From contig NZ_JRPB02000008.1 in NCBI RefSeq assembly GCF_000765695.2, forward strand, positions 20,872 through 84,871: a DNA stretch of 64,000 nucleotides, read 5' to 3'. Below the pieces are notes generated by a model, which saw nothing but the letters and a program-made list of their open reading frames with translations, was not told where the DNA came from and did not search any database. The DNA comes from Helicobacter sp. MIT 11-5569 (GTDB lineage: Bacteria > Campylobacterota > Campylobacteria > Campylobacterales > Helicobacteraceae). Position numbers and translations under genes: made by a program. Below, one piece after another: positions 1 to 7,814 of this stretch. Each line of letters opens with the position of its first letter. Position 1 is the stretch's first letter.

Positions 1-294
1 TCTTTTGGTAGTGATTCCGCTCCGCATTTAAGAGAAAATAAAGAAAATGCGAAAGGAGCTGCTGGAATCTTTAGCGCGCCTTTTGCGCTTTTAGGGCTTG
101 CAGAATTATTTGATAAGCATAATCAATTAGAAAATCTTCAAGCTTTTGTGAGTGAAAACGCACAAAGGATTTATGATTTGCCTAAAAGCTCCAAAATTGT
201 TACATTAATAAAAAAAGCCACACAGATTCCACAAGAGATTAATGGCATTGTGCCAATTTTTACTGGAAATTCTCTTTCTTGGAGTTACGCATAA
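1..294 (+). CDS. pyrC: Dihydroorotase, class II (C-terminal part, cut by window edge)
   Basis: Frame 1 is open from the first base to a TAA at 292-294 and gives 97 residues. The segment starts with the motif GSDSAPH and continues GAAGIFSAP, which is the end of the metal-dependent hydrolase barrel in class II dihydroorotases; the Asp in SDSAPH is the family's catalytic base. The enzyme closes carbamoyl-aspartate to dihydroorotate in pyrimidine synthesis. The rest of the protein lies upstream of the window. The stop codon overlaps the coaD start (TAATG), so the two genes are translationally coupled. Identification rests on the C-terminal third only. Confidence 0.8.
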   Translation, partial: SFGSDSAPHLRENKENAKGAAGIFSAPFALLGLAELFDKHNQLENLQAFVSENAQRIYDLPKSSKIVTLIKKATQIPQEINGIVPIFTGNSLSWSYA

Positions 295-791
295 TGCCAA
301 AGATTGCAATTTATCCGGGCACATTTGACCCAATTACTAATGGGCATTTAGATGTGATTGAGCGTGCTTGCAAGCTTTTTGATGGGCTAATTATTGCAGT
401 GGCAAAATCTAGCAGCAAAAACCCTCTTTTTAATTTAGAAGAGCGTGTGAAAATGGTAAATCTAGCTATTATGGAATCTCAAAATATCGCTTCAAAGATT
501 TGTGTGCATTCTTTTGAAAATCTCATTGCTGAATTTGCAAAAGAACAAAGAGCTAAGATTTTAGTGCGTGGGCTTAGAGCGGTGAGTGATTTTGAGTATG
601 AATTACAAATGGGATATGCAAATGCGTCTTTAAATAAAGAGCTAGAGACGATTTATCTAATGCCTTCTTTGCAAAATGCTTTTATTAGCTCAACGGTGGT
701 GCGTTCTATTTTTACACATAAGGGAGAGATTGCACATCTTGTGCCAAAAAGTGTTAAAGATTATATCGTGCATTTGGATAAGGGGTTTTAA
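294..791 (+). CDS. coaD: Phosphopantetheine adenylyltransferase
   Basis: 165 residues, the normal family length. It transfers AMP from ATP to 4'-phosphopantetheine to make dephospho-CoA, the fourth step of CoA synthesis from pantothenate. The nucleotidyltransferase signature [11 protein letters not shown] (residues 8-18) carries the T/HxGH ATP-binding motif as TNGH, and ISSTVVR near residue 126 matches the family's conserved second nucleotide-binding segment (xSSTxVR). A longer reading from a TTG at 279 is possible, but the ATG at 294 overlaps the pyrC stop by one base and gives the standard N terminus [13 protein letters not shown]. The gene is followed directly by tmk, again with a one-base overlap. 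Confidence 0.95.
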   Translation: MPKIAIYPGTFDPITNGHLDVIERACKLFDGLIIAVAKSSSKNPLFNLEERVKMVNLAIMESQNIASKICVHSFENLIAEFAKEQRAKILVRGLRAVSDFEYELQMGYANASLNKELETIYLMPSLQNAFISSTVVRSIFTHKGEIAHLVPKSVKDYIVHLDKGF

Positions 792-1357
792 TGTATATTG
801 CATTAGAAGGGATTGATACTGCGGGTAAAAGCACGCAAATTACACTTTTAAAAGAAATTTTTAAAAATGCGATTTTTACTTTTGAACCCGGAGCAACACC
901 TCTTGGGCAGCAAATTAGAGAGATTTTATTAACAACTGAAATTCTAAGCTCTAAAGCAGAAATGCTACTTTTTCTAGCAGATAGGGCAGAACATTACGCA
1001 AGCGTGATTGCGCCAAATGTAGATAAATTGCTCATTAGTGATAGAAGTTTGATTTCTGGAATCGCGTATGCAAAGGGTTTTGATTTTCAATTATTGGAAT
1101 CTTTTAATGCTTTTGTCATGGATAATATGTTGCCTAATAAGGCGATTTTGCTTGAGGTTGATAAACAAACACTAGAATATCGCCTAAGCCAAAAAGGTAA
1201 AGATAAGATTGAACAAAGAGGAATTGCTTATCTTTTGGAGCTTCAAGAGCGTTTAAAAGAAACAATGTTGCATTTAAATGTGGAATCGCTAAGCATTAAT
1301 GCAAGTTTGCCTAGAGATTCTATAACTACGCAGATTGTAGAGTTTATCAATTCCTAA
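791..1357 (+). CDS. tmk: Thymidylate kinase
   Basis: 188 residues. It phosphorylates dTMP to dTDP for DNA synthesis. The P-loop GIDTAGKST lies at residues 7-15. The DRAEHYA segment (about 63-69) holds the DR(Y/H) nucleotide-binding motif, and SDRSLIS follows near residue 83. The length is a little short of the E. coli enzyme (about 210), as is common in Helicobacter. It overlaps coaD by one base at the start and the comF-like gene by one base at the end, so coaD-tmk-comF form a tightly coupled cluster. Confidence 0.95.
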   Translation: MYIALEGIDTAGKSTQITLLKEIFKNAIFTFEPGATPLGQQIREILLTTEILSSKAEMLLFLADRAEHYASVIAPNVDKLLISDRSLISGIAYAKGFDFQLLESFNAFVMDNMLPNKAILLEVDKQTLEYRLSQKGKDKIEQRGIAYLLELQERLKETMLHLNVESLSINASLPRDSITTQIVEFINS

Positions 1358-1932
1358 TGCGCTGCTTATTATGTGGAAAATTCTCTTTTAAGATTCTTTG
1401 TAAAGATTGTTTGGAGTTAATCCCATTAGAGCCAACTTGTAGAGATTTACAAGGCTTTAAAGTCTATGGATTTTTTGAATATGGAAGTGTGGATATGTTG
1501 CTACATGCGAAGTATTCTGTGGTTGGTAGTAAGATTTACGCATCTCTTGCGCAGTTAGCATTAAAAGTTTTAAAAACACAGCTCAAAGTGCCTTATAATG
1601 CTTATTCTGTGGGGATTGATGATAAAATTAGCAAGCAAGGTTATGCGCATAATGCAATTTTTTTGCGTGCTTTAAAACAAGTTGGATTGCACCCTATGTA
1701 TAAGACATTACATGCTAGTAATTCTGTGAGTTATGCAGGAAAAGATTTGGAATTTAGAAAAAGAAATCCAAGAAATTTTATTTTAAAGCGCGCAGTTAAA
1801 GACAAGCAGATTGTGCTAGTAGATGATATTATAACAAGTGGTTTAACACTGCTTGAAGCAAAGGAATGTTTAGAGGCTAATGGTGCAAAAGTCTTACATG
1901 CGTTTGTTTTAGCAGATGCTAGCACGAAGTAA
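1357..1932 (+). CDS. ComF-family phosphoribosyltransferase-like protein
   Basis: 191 residues. The N terminus has two CxxC pairs (CLLC at residues 3-6 and CKDC at 15-18), the zinc-binding double-zinc-ribbon typical of ComF proteins. The C-terminal half carries the PRPP-binding motif of type I phosphoribosyltransferases, IVLVDDIITSGLTL (about 152-165). ComF proteins take part in natural transformation in other bacteria, acting with the ComFA/PriA machinery on incoming single-stranded DNA. Natural competence is common in Helicobacter, so the same role is a reasonable inference but is not shown here. It starts within the tmk stop codon. Confidence 0.8.
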   Translation: MRCLLCGKFSFKILCKDCLELIPLEPTCRDLQGFKVYGFFEYGSVDMLLHAKYSVVGSKIYASLAQLALKVLKTQLKVPYNAYSVGIDDKISKQGYAHNAIFLRALKQVGLHPMYKTLHASNSVSYAGKDLEFRKRNPRNFILKRAVKDKQIVLVDDIITSGLTLLEAKECLEANGAKVLHAFVLADASTK

Positions 1933-2010
1933 TTTTAGGTTTATGCACTAGGCATTTTGTGTCGCTTTGCCATATTATAGAGTTTAAACTCAAATTGAAT
2001 AAAAAATGGA

Positions 2011-2016
2011 TAAAAT
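2011..2016 (+). promoter_or_regulatory. Putative -10 element of the rplI-hslV-hslU-era operon
   Basis: TAAAAT lies 30 bases upstream of the rplI ATG in the 113-base gap after comF, with TGGA directly before it. This fits the Campylobacterota sigma-70 -10 pattern, where no strong -35 box is needed. It is the only sizeable gap in the first 6 kb, so a new transcript here is likely. Prediction by eye. Confidence 0.45.
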
Positions 2017-2045
2017 TTAAGTTTATATTGATTGTTGGAGAAAGC

Positions 2046-2489
2046 ATGAAAGTTTTATTATTACAAGATGTGAAAGGTTTAGGAAAAAAGGGCGATATTT
2101 GCGAAGTTAAAGATGGCTATGGAAGAAATTTAATCGGCAAAGGAATGGCGGATTTTGCGACTAATGCAGTAATTAATCGTTACAAGGCGGCACAAAAAAA
2201 AGCAGCTGAGATTGCAGCAGAGGAAAAGTCTTTAATGGAAATGGCGGCGAAAAAAATCTCTGAAACTACTCTAAAAATTGTTCAAAAAGTAGGCGCAAAT
2301 GGCTCACTTTATGGAGCAATCACTAAAGAGGATATTGCAGAATCTCTAGCAAAAGAGCATCGCATAGAAATTGATAAAAAAACTATTGAGTTGAAAAGCC
2401 CTATTAAATCCACAGGTGTTTATGAAGTGGAAATTAAACTAGGACATGGAATCTATGCGACTTTAAAAGTTGATGTAGAGGCGCAATAA
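2046..2489 (+). CDS. rplI: 50S ribosomal protein L9
   Basis: 147 residues, the family's usual length. The protein binds 23S rRNA in the large subunit through its N-terminal domain and extends away from the ribosome by a long helix. The N-terminal signature is clear: [16 protein letters not shown], followed by KDGYGRNL. The Lys/Ala-rich helix (about 45-75) and the C-terminal globular domain follow. An upstream in-frame start at 1959 would add 29 residues that do not belong to the family. The ATG at 2046 has a TTGGAG ribosome-binding site and was chosen. The stop overlaps the hslV start by one base. Confidence 0.96.
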   Translation: MKVLLLQDVKGLGKKGDICEVKDGYGRNLIGKGMADFATNAVINRYKAAQKKAAEIAAEEKSLMEMAAKKISETTLKIVQKVGANGSLYGAITKEDIAESLAKEHRIEIDKKTIELKSPIKSTGVYEVEIKLGHGIYATLKVDVEAQ

Positions 2490-3022
2490 TGTTTCATGCA
2501 ACCACGATTCTAGCTTACAAAAGTGATAAAGGCGCAGTGATTGGCGGTGATGGACAAGTTACTTTTGGAAACTGCGTGCTTAAGGGCAATGCGACAAAAA
2601 TCCGCACACTCTATCATGGCAAAATCCTAAGTGGATTTGCAGGAAGCACAGCAGATGCTTTTACTCTTTTTGATATGTTTGAAGGGATTTTAGAAAACAA
2701 AAAAGGGGATTTGCTAAAATCTGTGATGGAATTTTCTAAAGAATGGCGCAAAGATAAGTATTTACGAAGATTAGAAGCAATGATGATTGTGCTAGATAAG
2801 GAACGCATTTTTATTTTAAGCGGAACAGGTGATGTCGTAGAGCCAGAAGATGGCAAAATCGCAGCAATTGGTAGCGGAGGAAACTACGCATTAAGTGCTG
2901 CACGCGCACTTGATAGATTTAATAGCACTCTAAAACCCAAAGATATTGTCCTAGAATCCTTAAAAATCGCGGGTGAGCTTTGTATCTACACAAATCAAAA
3001 TATTAAAATTTTAGAACTTTAG
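2489..3022 (+). CDS. hslV: ATP-dependent protease peptidase subunit HslV
   Basis: 177 residues. This is the N-terminal-nucleophile threonine peptidase of the HslUV (ClpYQ) complex in the cytoplasm. The precursor begins MFHATTIL; the mature chain should start at Thr5 after removal of four residues, the pattern seen in Helicobacter HslV as opposed to the one-residue leader of E. coli. The proteasome-like segments GDGQVTFG and GNATKIR follow, and the substrate-channel region [13 protein letters not shown] is intact. It is followed by its ATPase partner hslU with only eight bases between them. Confidence 0.95.
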   Translation: MFHATTILAYKSDKGAVIGGDGQVTFGNCVLKGNATKIRTLYHGKILSGFAGSTADAFTLFDMFEGILENKKGDLLKSVMEFSKEWRKDKYLRRLEAMMIVLDKERIFILSGTGDVVEPEDGKIAAIGSGGNYALSAARALDRFNSTLKPKDIVLESLKIAGELCIYTNQNIKILEL

Positions 3023-3030
3023 GAATCAAA

Positions 3031-4371
3031 GTGGAAAAATTATTTGCAATGACACCAAAAGAAATTGTGAGTTATTTAGATGAATATATCATTGGGCAAA
3101 AGAAAGCAAAGAAAATTGTTGCAATAGCACTTAGGAATCGCTATCGTAGGTTACAGCTGCCAAAGGAGATTCAAGATGAGGTTGTGCCAAAAAATATTTT
3201 AATGATTGGTTCAACAGGTGTTGGAAAAACCGAAATTGCAAGAAGAATGGCAAAAATTATGGGATTGCCTTTTGTCAAAGTAGAAGCGAGCAAATATACA
3301 GAAGTTGGATTTGTTGGACGTGATGTAGAATCTATGGTGCGTGATTTGGTGGTGGCTTCTATTAATTTAGTCAAAGAAGAGCATCGCAACAAAAGCACAA
3401 AAGATATTGAAAAATATGTGTTAGATAAAATTATAGAAAAGCTGATTCCACCCTTGCCAAAAGGAGCGAGTGAGCAAAAAATTGAAGAATATGAAAATGC
3501 TGCAAATAAAATGCGCACTAAAGTGCAAAATGATGAAATGGACCATTTAAAAATTGAAATTGAAGTGCCTAAACGCACTTTAGAAATTGAAGATGGAAAT
3601 ATGCCAGCAGAGTTTGCAAAGGTGCAAGAAACAATCGCAAAAGTTTTTATCGCTTCTCCAAAAGAGAATCCCAAAAAAGAAGTAACGATTAAAGAAGCTA
3701 AGGAGCTTTTAAAAGTTGAAGCAAGTGAAGCATTGCTAGATTTAGAAGCGATTAAACATGAGGGTTTAAAACGCGCAGAAAATAGCGGGATTATTTTTAT
3801 TGATGAGATTGATAAAGTCGCAGTAAGTGGCAATGGCGGACAACGTCAAGACCCTAGCAAAGAAGGTGTGCAAAGAGATTTGTTGCCTATCGTCGAAGGG
3901 AGTGTGGTGAATACCAAATATGGCAGTATTAAAACCGACCATATTTTATTTATTGCAGCAGGTGCTTTTAGCTTAAGTAAGCCTAGTGATTTGATAGCCG
4001 AACTACAAGGAAGATTCCCTTTGCGCGTAGAGCTTGATAGTTTAGATGAAGAGGCACTTTATAAGATTCTCACACAGACAAAAAACTCTATATTGCGTCA
4101 ATATGAGGCGTTATTGGGTGTTGAAGATGTGCGCTTATCTTTTAGTGATAAAGCAATTCACGCATTAGCGCATTATTCTCAAGTCGCAAATGAAAAGACA
4201 GAAGATATTGGCGCAAGACGACTTCACACGGTTGTAGAACAAGTGATTGAGGAGATTAGTTTTGAGGCTGAAAACTATAAGGGTGAAGAAGTAGAAATCA
4301 CAGAAGAATTAGTCAAAGAAAAATTAGAATCTTTAGTTGCGGATTCTGATATTGCACGTTATATTTTATAA
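3031..4371 (+). CDS. hslU: HslU ATPase subunit of HslUV protease
   Basis: 446 residues. This AAA+ unfoldase feeds substrates into HslV. The N-terminal MTPKEIVSYLDEYIIGQ segment, Walker A GSTGVGKTE (about 56-64), the inserted I-domain (about 105-245), Walker B IIFIDEID (about 254-261) and the C-terminal sensor-2 region GARRLHT are all present. The start is GTG at 3031, preceded by AGGAATC. An ATG at 3049 (Met7) would remove six residues and also fits the family N terminus. It ends 12 bases before the era reading frame. Confidence 0.95.
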   Translation: MEKLFAMTPKEIVSYLDEYIIGQKKAKKIVAIALRNRYRRLQLPKEIQDEVVPKNILMIGSTGVGKTEIARRMAKIMGLPFVKVEASKYTEVGFVGRDVESMVRDLVVASINLVKEEHRNKSTKDIEKYVLDKIIEKLIPPLPKGASEQKIEEYENAANKMRTKVQNDEMDHLKIEIEVPKRTLEIEDGNMPAEFAKVQETIAKVFIASPKENPKKEVTIKEAKELLKVEASEALLDLEAIKHEGLKRAENSGIIFIDEIDKVAVSGNGGQRQDPSKEGVQRDLLPIVEGSVVNTKYGSIKTDHILFIAAGAFSLSKPSDLIAELQGRFPLRVELDSLDEEALYKILTQTKNSILRQYEALLGVEDVRLSFSDKAIHALAHYSQVANEKTEDIGARRLHTVVEQVIEEISFEAENYKGEEVEITEELVKEKLESLVADSDIARYIL

Positions 4372-4383
4372 TCTAGGATTCTT

Positions 4384-5352
4384 TTGATAAACTCTAAAAA
4401 CACTACAAATCTTAACCATACAGAATCGCAAATCTCCATAGAATCTAAAAACTCTTTGGAATCTATGGATTCTACAAAAGCTGGGTTTGTTGCTGTTTTA
4501 GGACGTCCAAATGCTGGGAAAAGCACTTTTTTAAACACGCTTTTAGGGGAAAAATTAGCTCTTGTTTCTCATAAGGCAAATGCAACGCGCAAAAGAATGC
4601 ATCTTATCCTTATGGAGGGGAATACGCAGATTGTTTTTGTGGATACTCCGGGGATTCATAAACAAGAGAAGTTGCTCAATCAATATATGCTAAAAGAAGC
4701 GATGAAAGCATTGCAGGATTGCGATATTTTGCTATTTTTAGCTCCTATAACAGATAAAATTAGCTTTTATGAAGAGTTTTTACAACTCTCACAAAATAAA
4801 AAACATATTTTGTTGCTAACTAAAACAGATTCTGTTTCCAAAGAAGTGCTTTTTGAAGTAATGTGTAAATATGAAAAATTTAAAGATTGTTATGAAGCAC
4901 TCATTCCTATTTCTATTAAAGATTTAGGAAGTTTAAAACGTGTTGTAGAAGTGCTTGTAAAGTTTATACCGCAGAATCCCTATTATTATGACCCTGAGAT
5001 TTTAAGTCCAAATACAACAAAAGAAATTGCAAAAGAGTTAATCCGCGAAGCAGTTTTTGAAAATTTAAGTGAGGAATTGCCTTATGAAAGCGATGTGCAA
5101 ATCACATTGTATAAAGAAAAGCAAAATGTGCATCATATCAAGGCTACAATTATCGTGCATAAGGAGAGTCAAAAGGGAATGGTGATTGGCAAGGGAGGAG
5201 CGAGTTTAAAGCGTATTGGAAAAGAAGCAAGAATAAGTATTGAAAACTTTGTGCAGCAAAAGGTATTTTTAGAACTTTTTGTAAAAGTTGTGCCTAGTTG
5301 GAGCAAAGAGCGTGAAAATCTTAAAAAAATGGGTTATAATTTCGAAGATTAA
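4384..5352 (+). CDS. era: GTPase Era
   Basis: 322 residues from a TTG at 4384, or 295 from an ATG at 4465. Era binds 16S rRNA and assists 30S subunit maturation. G1 GRPNAGKS, G3 DTPG and G4 TKTD are present, and a C-terminal KH domain contains VIGKGGASLKRIG. The TTG has an AGGA site eight bases upstream and sits 12 bases after hslU. The ATG matches the usual family start (residues shortly before AGFVAVLG) but has only a weak ribosome-binding site. The extra 27 residues are Ser/Asn/Glu-rich and unlike Era, so the true start is open. The GTPase and KH domains leave no doubt about identity. Confidence 0.93.
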   Translation: MINSKNTTNLNHTESQISIESKNSLESMDSTKAGFVAVLGRPNAGKSTFLNTLLGEKLALVSHKANATRKRMHLILMEGNTQIVFVDTPGIHKQEKLLNQYMLKEAMKALQDCDILLFLAPITDKISFYEEFLQLSQNKKHILLLTKTDSVSKEVLFEVMCKYEKFKDCYEALIPISIKDLGSLKRVVEVLVKFIPQNPYYYDPEILSPNTTKEIAKELIREAVFENLSEELPYESDVQITLYKEKQNVHHIKATIIVHKESQKGMVIGKGGASLKRIGKEARISIENFVQQKVFLELFVKVVPSWSKERENLKKMGYNFED

Positions 5353-5364
5353 AAAAGGAAGCAT

Positions 5365-6339
5365 ATGAAGATTTTTCAAATTTTTGGTTTATGTCTAATG
5401 ATTAGTTTTGCAAGCGCAAGTGATTTAGAATGGGTAGAGCTCTATAAAAAAGGTGGCTCAAATGCGATTGAGCAAAAAATAGATTCTATTATGCAAACAC
5501 GTGGTTTTTGGAGCGAGGCATTAAAGGAGCAAGATACGCGTTTTGGGTATTATGAGGATTTAAAATATCTTTTTATTGCGACTAAAGATGCACCAACACT
5601 TAAACTTTATGTGTTAAATAACGGAAAGTGGAATGAAAAGCTAAATGTCAATAGTTTAGTGGGTTCAAAGAGTGGGCATAAGGAAAAAGAAGGAGATTTA
5701 GCAACCCCTATTGGTGTTTATACACTTAATGCACGTCTTACAGGGCTAGACCAATATTATGGACCTCTTGCTTTTAGCACAAATTATCCAAATCTTTATG
5801 ATAGGTTACAAAAGCGCACAGGTTATGGAATCTGGATTCATGGAATGCCTTTAGATGGGAATCGTAAAGATTTAAATACACGAGGTTGCATTGCTATTGA
5901 AAATGAAAAGTTAAGTAGTGTTGATGCAATGATTAATTATCGCCAATCACTTTTAGTAACTTTTGAAAATAAGGAAAAAGAAGTTAAGAAAGAGGATTTG
6001 AGCGTTTTACTTGCAGATTTGTATATTTGGAAAAATGCTTGGAAAGGGAGTGATGTAGATAAATATTTAGAATTTTATGGCAAGGATTTTACACGTTTTG
6101 ATGGAATGAAATATGCAGAGTTTGAACAAAATAAGCGTAGAATTTTTGCTAGAAAAGAAAGAAAAGAAATTTTATTTTCTAAAATAAATATTTCACCTTA
6201 CCCAAACAATGAAAATAGGCATTTATTTAGAATCTCTTTTTATGAAGATTATAAAGCCCCAAGTTATAGATTTAGTGGAGAAAAAGAACTTTATGTAGAA
6301 TTAAAAGATTCTAAAATGCAGATTCTAGCAGAGAGATAA
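5365..6339 (+). CDS. csd6: Csd6/Pgp2-type murein L,D-transpeptidase-fold carboxypeptidase
   Basis: 324 residues with an N-terminal signal peptide (hydrophobic stretch about 5-18, probable cleavage after SFASA), so the protein is periplasmic. The middle is a YkuD (L,D-transpeptidase) domain with the catalytic pair HGMP...RGCIAIE. The C-terminal 120 residues look like the NTF2-like extension found in H. pylori Csd6 and C. jejuni Pgp2. Those enzymes trim the terminal D-Ala from tetrapeptides in peptidoglycan and are needed for helical cell shape. Length and layout match Csd6 (about 330). It has its own AAAGGAAG site and lies 12 bases after era. Confidence 0.85.
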   Translation: MKIFQIFGLCLMISFASASDLEWVELYKKGGSNAIEQKIDSIMQTRGFWSEALKEQDTRFGYYEDLKYLFIATKDAPTLKLYVLNNGKWNEKLNVNSLVGSKSGHKEKEGDLATPIGVYTLNARLTGLDQYYGPLAFSTNYPNLYDRLQKRTGYGIWIHGMPLDGNRKDLNTRGCIAIENEKLSSVDAMINYRQSLLVTFENKEKEVKKEDLSVLLADLYIWKNAWKGSDVDKYLEFYGKDFTRFDGMKYAEFEQNKRRIFARKERKEILFSKINISPYPNNENRHLFRISFYEDYKAPSYRFSGEKELYVELKDSKMQILAER

Positions 6340-6351
6340 ACTCTGCTTAGA
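6324..6351. terminator. Hairpin between convergent csd6 and NifX-like gene
   Basis: A perfect 7-bp stem AGCAGAG/CTCTGCT with a 7-base loop spans 6327-6347 and can be extended by TCT/AGA across one bulged base. It covers the csd6 stop codon and touches the stop of the opposite gene. There is no clear U-run on either strand, so termination strength is uncertain. Confidence 0.4.
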
Positions 6352-6733
6352 GCTTGATATATTTGAGTGCATCTTTTGCATATTGGCAGTTATTATCCAT
6401 TTTGCACACTTTGATACCGCACTCATTAAAGACTTTTGCTGTGTTTTGACAAGCTTTTTTCACAAGCACAACAGCACAATCTTGGATAATTTCTCCTAGA
6501 ATATTATGCTCATTTTTGTGTGCAATTTGCTCTTCTTCGCTCATATCACTATCTTTGTGTGAGCAGCCTGCATTTGCGCTTTCATCGCCGCGTGGATTCT
6601 TTCGTAATTCAATAAAATCAATTTTTTTAAACATTCCTCCACCATTTTGCTCAAAAATAGCAAAAAAAGGTGTATGTCCGGTATTGTTGAAGACTTGTAG
6701 ATTTTCATCAAAAACTGGGACTGCGATTTTCAT
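6347..6733 (-). CDS. NifB/NifX-type iron-molybdenum-cofactor-domain protein
   Basis: 128 residues from the ATG at 6733, which has an AAGGAAT site; a longer in-frame reading to 6772 lacks one. The N terminus MKIAVPVFDENLQVFNNTGHTP and the later segments FFAIFE and ILGEIIQDCAVVLVKKACQNTA fit the dinitrogenase cofactor-binding fold (NifX/NafY/NifB C-domain family). A mid-region rich in His, Asp and Cys (CSHKDSD) and four late cysteines could bind metal or Fe-S. No nitrogenase gene is visible, so a role in nitrogen fixation is not implied. It is the last gene of the fbp-to-NifX unit, two bases after its neighbour. Confidence 0.7.
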   Translation of the reverse strand: MKIAVPVFDENLQVFNNTGHTPFFAIFEQNGGGMFKKIDFIELRKNPRGDESANAGCSHKDSDMSEEEQIAHKNEHNILGEIIQDCAVVLVKKACQNTAKVFNECGIKVCKMDNNCQYAKDALKYIKL

Positions 6734-6734
6734 A

Positions 6735-7805
6735 TTATTCCTTTGTGTAATCAAATAAGTTTGTATCGACAATTTGGTTTGTAAATCGCATTTCTAAGAG
6801 CTGTGTATCTACTCCTAAAATAAGTGCGAAATTATATTTTTCTTTGATGAGTTGTGCGAATAACTCATCTTGATTTGCATAAGGCATGACTTCTGCATAG
6901 GGCGCGTAAAGCTCTTGATAGACTTTTGGGATAAAAAGCATTAAATGCGCCCATTTTGCATACATTGTAAAATATGCCAAATATTGTTCATAAAGTTTGG
7001 AATCTTGAGAAGCTAATAAAACTTTATTTGTTGTTCCGGGCTTTGCGATTGTGCCGCGCTCGTCTAAATAGAGTGGTTTAAAGTTGGATAATGTCGTAAA
7101 GTTTTCTAGTTGAACATTGATGGAATAATCCTCGCAAAGTTGCAAAACACGTGCTAGCGGTCTAATAAAGAGTTTGGGTAGTGGAATCTCATAATCAGCA
7201 CTCTTATAAAAGATTTTGATTCCAAAAAGAGAATAAGAGTTGAGCGCAAAGGGAAGCTCATTTTCTTCGATTTTTTCTTGCAATAGAGTTTTAACTTCTT
7301 GCTGATTTTTAGGAAATGTGCTTAAGTCTAAGTTTGTATTGCAATATAAGAAAAATGCCGCATCACTTGCAATGATATTTTGGATTAATCCTGTTAAGGT
7401 CCCGCAAAAATGCTCTAAAGTTTTTTTTTGTGTGATAATTTGTGTGGCAATTTCATATTCATCTTTGTTAAGTAAAAATAAGATTTTGTTTTTAATGATA
7501 AGATAGTGGCGTAAAATCCGCATTAAAGACTGCTCTAAATCCTCAACGCTAATCCATGCAACTTCTTGGTCGCTCATTGCAATATTGCCACTAAAAAGGA
7601 TTCCAAATGCTCCTTTTTGCACAGCTTCTTCTATATCTTTTTGAGCTTGTGCGCTGTCTTTGTTGGTTGCGACAAATAAATCTCCTCTTCTTATGTTGCT
7701 GCTTTGGTCGCAAATTTGGTGAAAAAAGGAAATACTAGGTTTGTTTAATAAAGTTCCGAAAGCTATTTCTACAATTTCATTGACACCAATTTGTATTTCT
7801 TTCAT
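6735..7805 (-). CDS. Mur-ligase N-terminal-domain-like protein lacking a P-loop
   Basis: 356 residues. Residues about 25-95 resemble the UDP-sugar-binding N domain of MurE/MurF: a DQSSNIRRGDLFVA segment (compare DSR-x-GDLF), then AVQKGAFGILF and a V-x-V strand. The central ATP-binding motif GTNGKT of Mur ligases is absent, and the remaining 260 residues do not look like the catalytic or C-terminal domains. It is therefore probably not an active ligase. A similar gene next to metG exists in H. pylori as far as I recall. AAGGAAA precedes the ATG. It lies between metG (9 bases) and the NifX-like gene. Function unknown. Confidence 0.6.
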   Translation of the reverse strand: MKEIQIGVNEIVEIAFGTLLNKPSISFFHQICDQSSNIRRGDLFVATNKDSAQAQKDIEEAVQKGAFGILFSGNIAMSDQEVAWISVEDLEQSLMRILRHYLIIKNKILFLLNKDEYEIATQIITQKKTLEHFCGTLTGLIQNIIASDAAFFLYCNTNLDLSTFPKNQQEVKTLLQEKIEENELPFALNSYSLFGIKIFYKSADYEIPLPKLFIRPLARVLQLCEDYSINVQLENFTTLSNFKPLYLDERGTIAKPGTTNKVLLASQDSKLYEQYLAYFTMYAKWAHLMLFIPKVYQELYAPYAEVMPYANQDELFAQLIKEKYNFALILGVDTQLLEMRFTNQIVDTNLFDYTKE

Positions 7806-7814
7806 AACATTTCC

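Noticed and set aside
3171..3833. Long reading frame (220 codons) on the minus strand inside hslU
   Set aside because: It is fully inside a clear AAA+ gene on the other strand, has a Ser-rich low-information translation, and has no ribosome-binding site. It is a composition shadow.
6347..6733. Nitrogen fixation gene cluster suggested by the NifX-like protein
   Set aside because: No nifHDK, nifB or nifEN nearby; the domain is common in non-fixing Campylobacterota.
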